Source: Candidatus Methanoperedens sp. BLZ2 (GTDB lineage: Archaea > Halobacteriota > Methanosarcinia > Methanosarcinales > Methanoperedenaceae). Taken from it: a stretch of DNA of 64,000 nt. The DNA lies in NCBI RefSeq assembly GCF_002487355.1, contig NZ_NTMG01000085.1:62001-126000 (forward strand). The letters are read 5' to 3'. A program made the translations under genes and the position numbers. How positions within the stretch are numbered: the first letter of the stretch is position 1; each line of letters starts with the position of its first letter. Below the pieces are notes generated by a model, which had not been told where the DNA came from, did not search any database, and was given only the letters and a program-made list of their open reading frames with translations. Of the stretch, positions 62,790 through 64,000 are shown piece after piece.

Positions 62790-64000
62790 TTAGACATTTG
62801 TTACCAAGCCGTTTATATTGCCCGTTGGCTTCTTTATAAGTTCAATATCCTGCAATACAGTCGTTCCAGATACAATAGTAACAGTAACCGAGCTATTTGT
62901 ATAGAACTTGGGTTCGCTGGTCGCAGTGAGATTATAGGCTCCAGCAAGGACAAGTATTGAATATTTGCCTGATTCATCTGTATTTGTTGTGATGTTGGTA
63001 TTTGTGGAAATAGTAACACCTGCAATCCCTGTGCTGTTGTTTAACACAGTACCGAAAATATAGCTATATCCAGATGGTATTGTCAATGGTAGTAAATCGG
63101 AATTGTTCGCATCGAGAACATATGGAGAGTCGCAAATCCCATCTTTGTTCGCATCTGTGCACATCTGGCTGAAGCCTGTGCCATTGGGATATGCCCAGAA
63201 GTTTCCACCGAGGGATGGGGCGCCGATAATGTTGATGCCTGGTGTTTTGGTGGTGTTCCAAGTGTTGCCAGAAATTATCCCTTCTTGGATGTAATTATTA
63301 GTATTGTTGAAATAATTATTATTAATATTGTTGGTGATAGAATTCCAGAGATAGACTCCAATATTATTATTTGCGACATTGTTACTATTAACTGCGTTAC
63401 TATCGGAAGATTCCATATAAATGCCCTGATTGTTTTTAGATACGCTATTCTCACTTAGAATATTGGTAGATGATCTCAAAAAGATCCCGGAGCCATTGTT
63501 CAGGTTTGCAGTGTTGCCACTTAATGTATTGTTATTACCCCAAGAGTTTATTCCTATACCGTCGCCGCGACCAAGACCATAACCGTTGTTAGAGCTAGCG
63601 ATGTTTGCAACGAGTATATTATTGCTGGAAAGCCCAGCCACATTGATACCATAGCTGTTGTCAGAAGCATTATTCCTTTTTAGAATATTATCATTAGAAT
63701 GTACAAGAACGATACCTAGGCGGTTATTAAATGCTTTATTACCACTTAAAGTGTTATTGCTGGAATAGTCAAGCTTGATGCCAAAATAGTTACTCATCAA
63801 AATATTATTTGAAATATTGCTATTACCACCATTTCCAATATAGATTCCAGCCATACTCAATGCATTTTTTAATGTAAATCCACTGATGTTCACGGAATCC
63901 ACACTTACATTTATTACATCCTCGCTATTGATTGGAGATTCCAAAATTGTATAATTAGGATTTCCAGATGTTGAGCTTAAGGTTATCTGTTTATTCACTT
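62790..64000 (-). CDS. NosD-type right-handed beta-helix surface protein (partial)
   Basis: Many short repeats of the form NNxxxGIxLxxSSNNxLSGN (for example SGNKAFNNRLGIVLVHSNDN) form a parallel beta-helix as in NosD/periplasmic copper-binding repeats. After it comes a carboxypeptidase-regulatory-like beta domain (NSTGIAGVTISTNTNITTNT). The protein ends LVTNV at 62790. The frame is open to the window edge, so the N-terminus is outside. It is probably a cell-surface protein. Confidence 0.8.
   Translation of the reverse strand, partial: VNKQITLSSTSGNPNYTILESPINSEDVINVSVDSVNISGFTLKNALSMAGIYIGNGGNSNISNNILMSNYFGIKLDYSSNNTLSGNKAFNNRLGIVLVHSNDNILKRNNASDNSYGINVAGLSSNNILVANIASSNNGYGLGRGDGIGINSWGNNNTLSGNTANLNNGSGIFLRSSTNILSENSVSKNNQGIYMESSDSNAVNSNNVANNNIGVYLWNSITNNINNNYFNNTNNYIQEGIISGNTWNTTKTPGINIIGAPSLGGNFWAYPNGTGFSQMCTDANKDGICDSPYVLDANNSDLLPLTIPSGYSYIFGTVLNNSTGIAGVTISTNTNITTNTDESGKYSILVLAGAYNLTATSEPKFYTNSSVTVTIVSGTTVLQDIELIKKPTGNINGLVTNV

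Overview
The window is from a euryarchaeon, most likely the ANME-2d / 'Candidatus Methanoperedens' branch of the Methanosarcinales. The archaeal markers are a PolD large subunit carrying an intein, a Kae1-Bud32 fusion, aIF-1A, aEF-1beta, RIO1 and KH-domain genes, CDP-archaeol synthase, RqcH and QueC. A probable methanofuran-biosynthesis kinase (MfnE) points to C1 metabolism. A class III polyhydroxyalkanoate (PHA) operon, a haem-motif surface protein, a PGF-CTERM protein and one Methanosarcina-like CRISPR repeat narrow the placement. The species assignment is inference.

Layout. 1-5000: three toxin-antitoxin (TA) modules set in an array of direct repeats (nine copies of an ~85-bp GC-rich element, three inside ~430-bp composite units). 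5044-8221: a Dam-type adenine methylase paired with a DGQHR/nuclease protein, a candidate defence pair. 8398-13411: fragments of a DNA methyltransferase gene alternating with TA modules (AbiE-like, VapBC, MazF-like, DUF4258/DUF2283), plus an HTH-nucleotidyltransferase remnant. 13441-23641: core information-processing genes, from tRNA-Ala to PolD. 23730-30276: accessory genes (VapBC next to a second copy of the polD 3' end, a PD-(D/E)XK protein, McrBC, a BrnT-like pair, a damaged MntA/HepT pair). 30325-34635: helicase, flavodoxin, HisD. 34724-40956: two copies of a structured 5' leader, the second heading the PHA operon. 41025-47440: RqcH, a sulfite-oxidase-like gene whose 3' part is duplicated around a RelE-like gene, a broken pyrE, carS, dCMP deaminase and queC. 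47650-54513: tRNAs, a predicted metallopeptidase, an IS630 remnant, a nuclease-like gene and an argC-CBS-argJ operon. 54562-64000: an envelope and surface region bracketed in part by ~206-bp direct repeats, a tRNA-Leu with a nearby tRNA-Leu half, a TPR protein, a nuclease and a NosD-type beta-helix protein running off the end.

The most unusual pattern is recurrent: TA modules sit between two copies of something. At polD, at the sulfite-oxidase-like gene and at the methyltransferase, that something is the coding sequence of the host gene. In the polD and methyltransferase cases nearly all differences between the copies are silent, which points to recombination between diverged functional alleles and not to decay of a fresh duplication. 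At the left end the bracketing sequence is the non-coding ~85-bp repeat, which looks like an integron-style cassette array without a visible recombinase.

A second candidate novelty is the pair of leaders at 34724-34877 and 35275-35428. They share a promoter-like TATA, a stem kept by wobble pairs, a second hairpin and an 8-codon upstream ORF ending two bases before the start codon. One precedes a tiny zinc-ribbon gene and the other precedes the PHA operon.

All calls come from reading the sequence; no database search was run.
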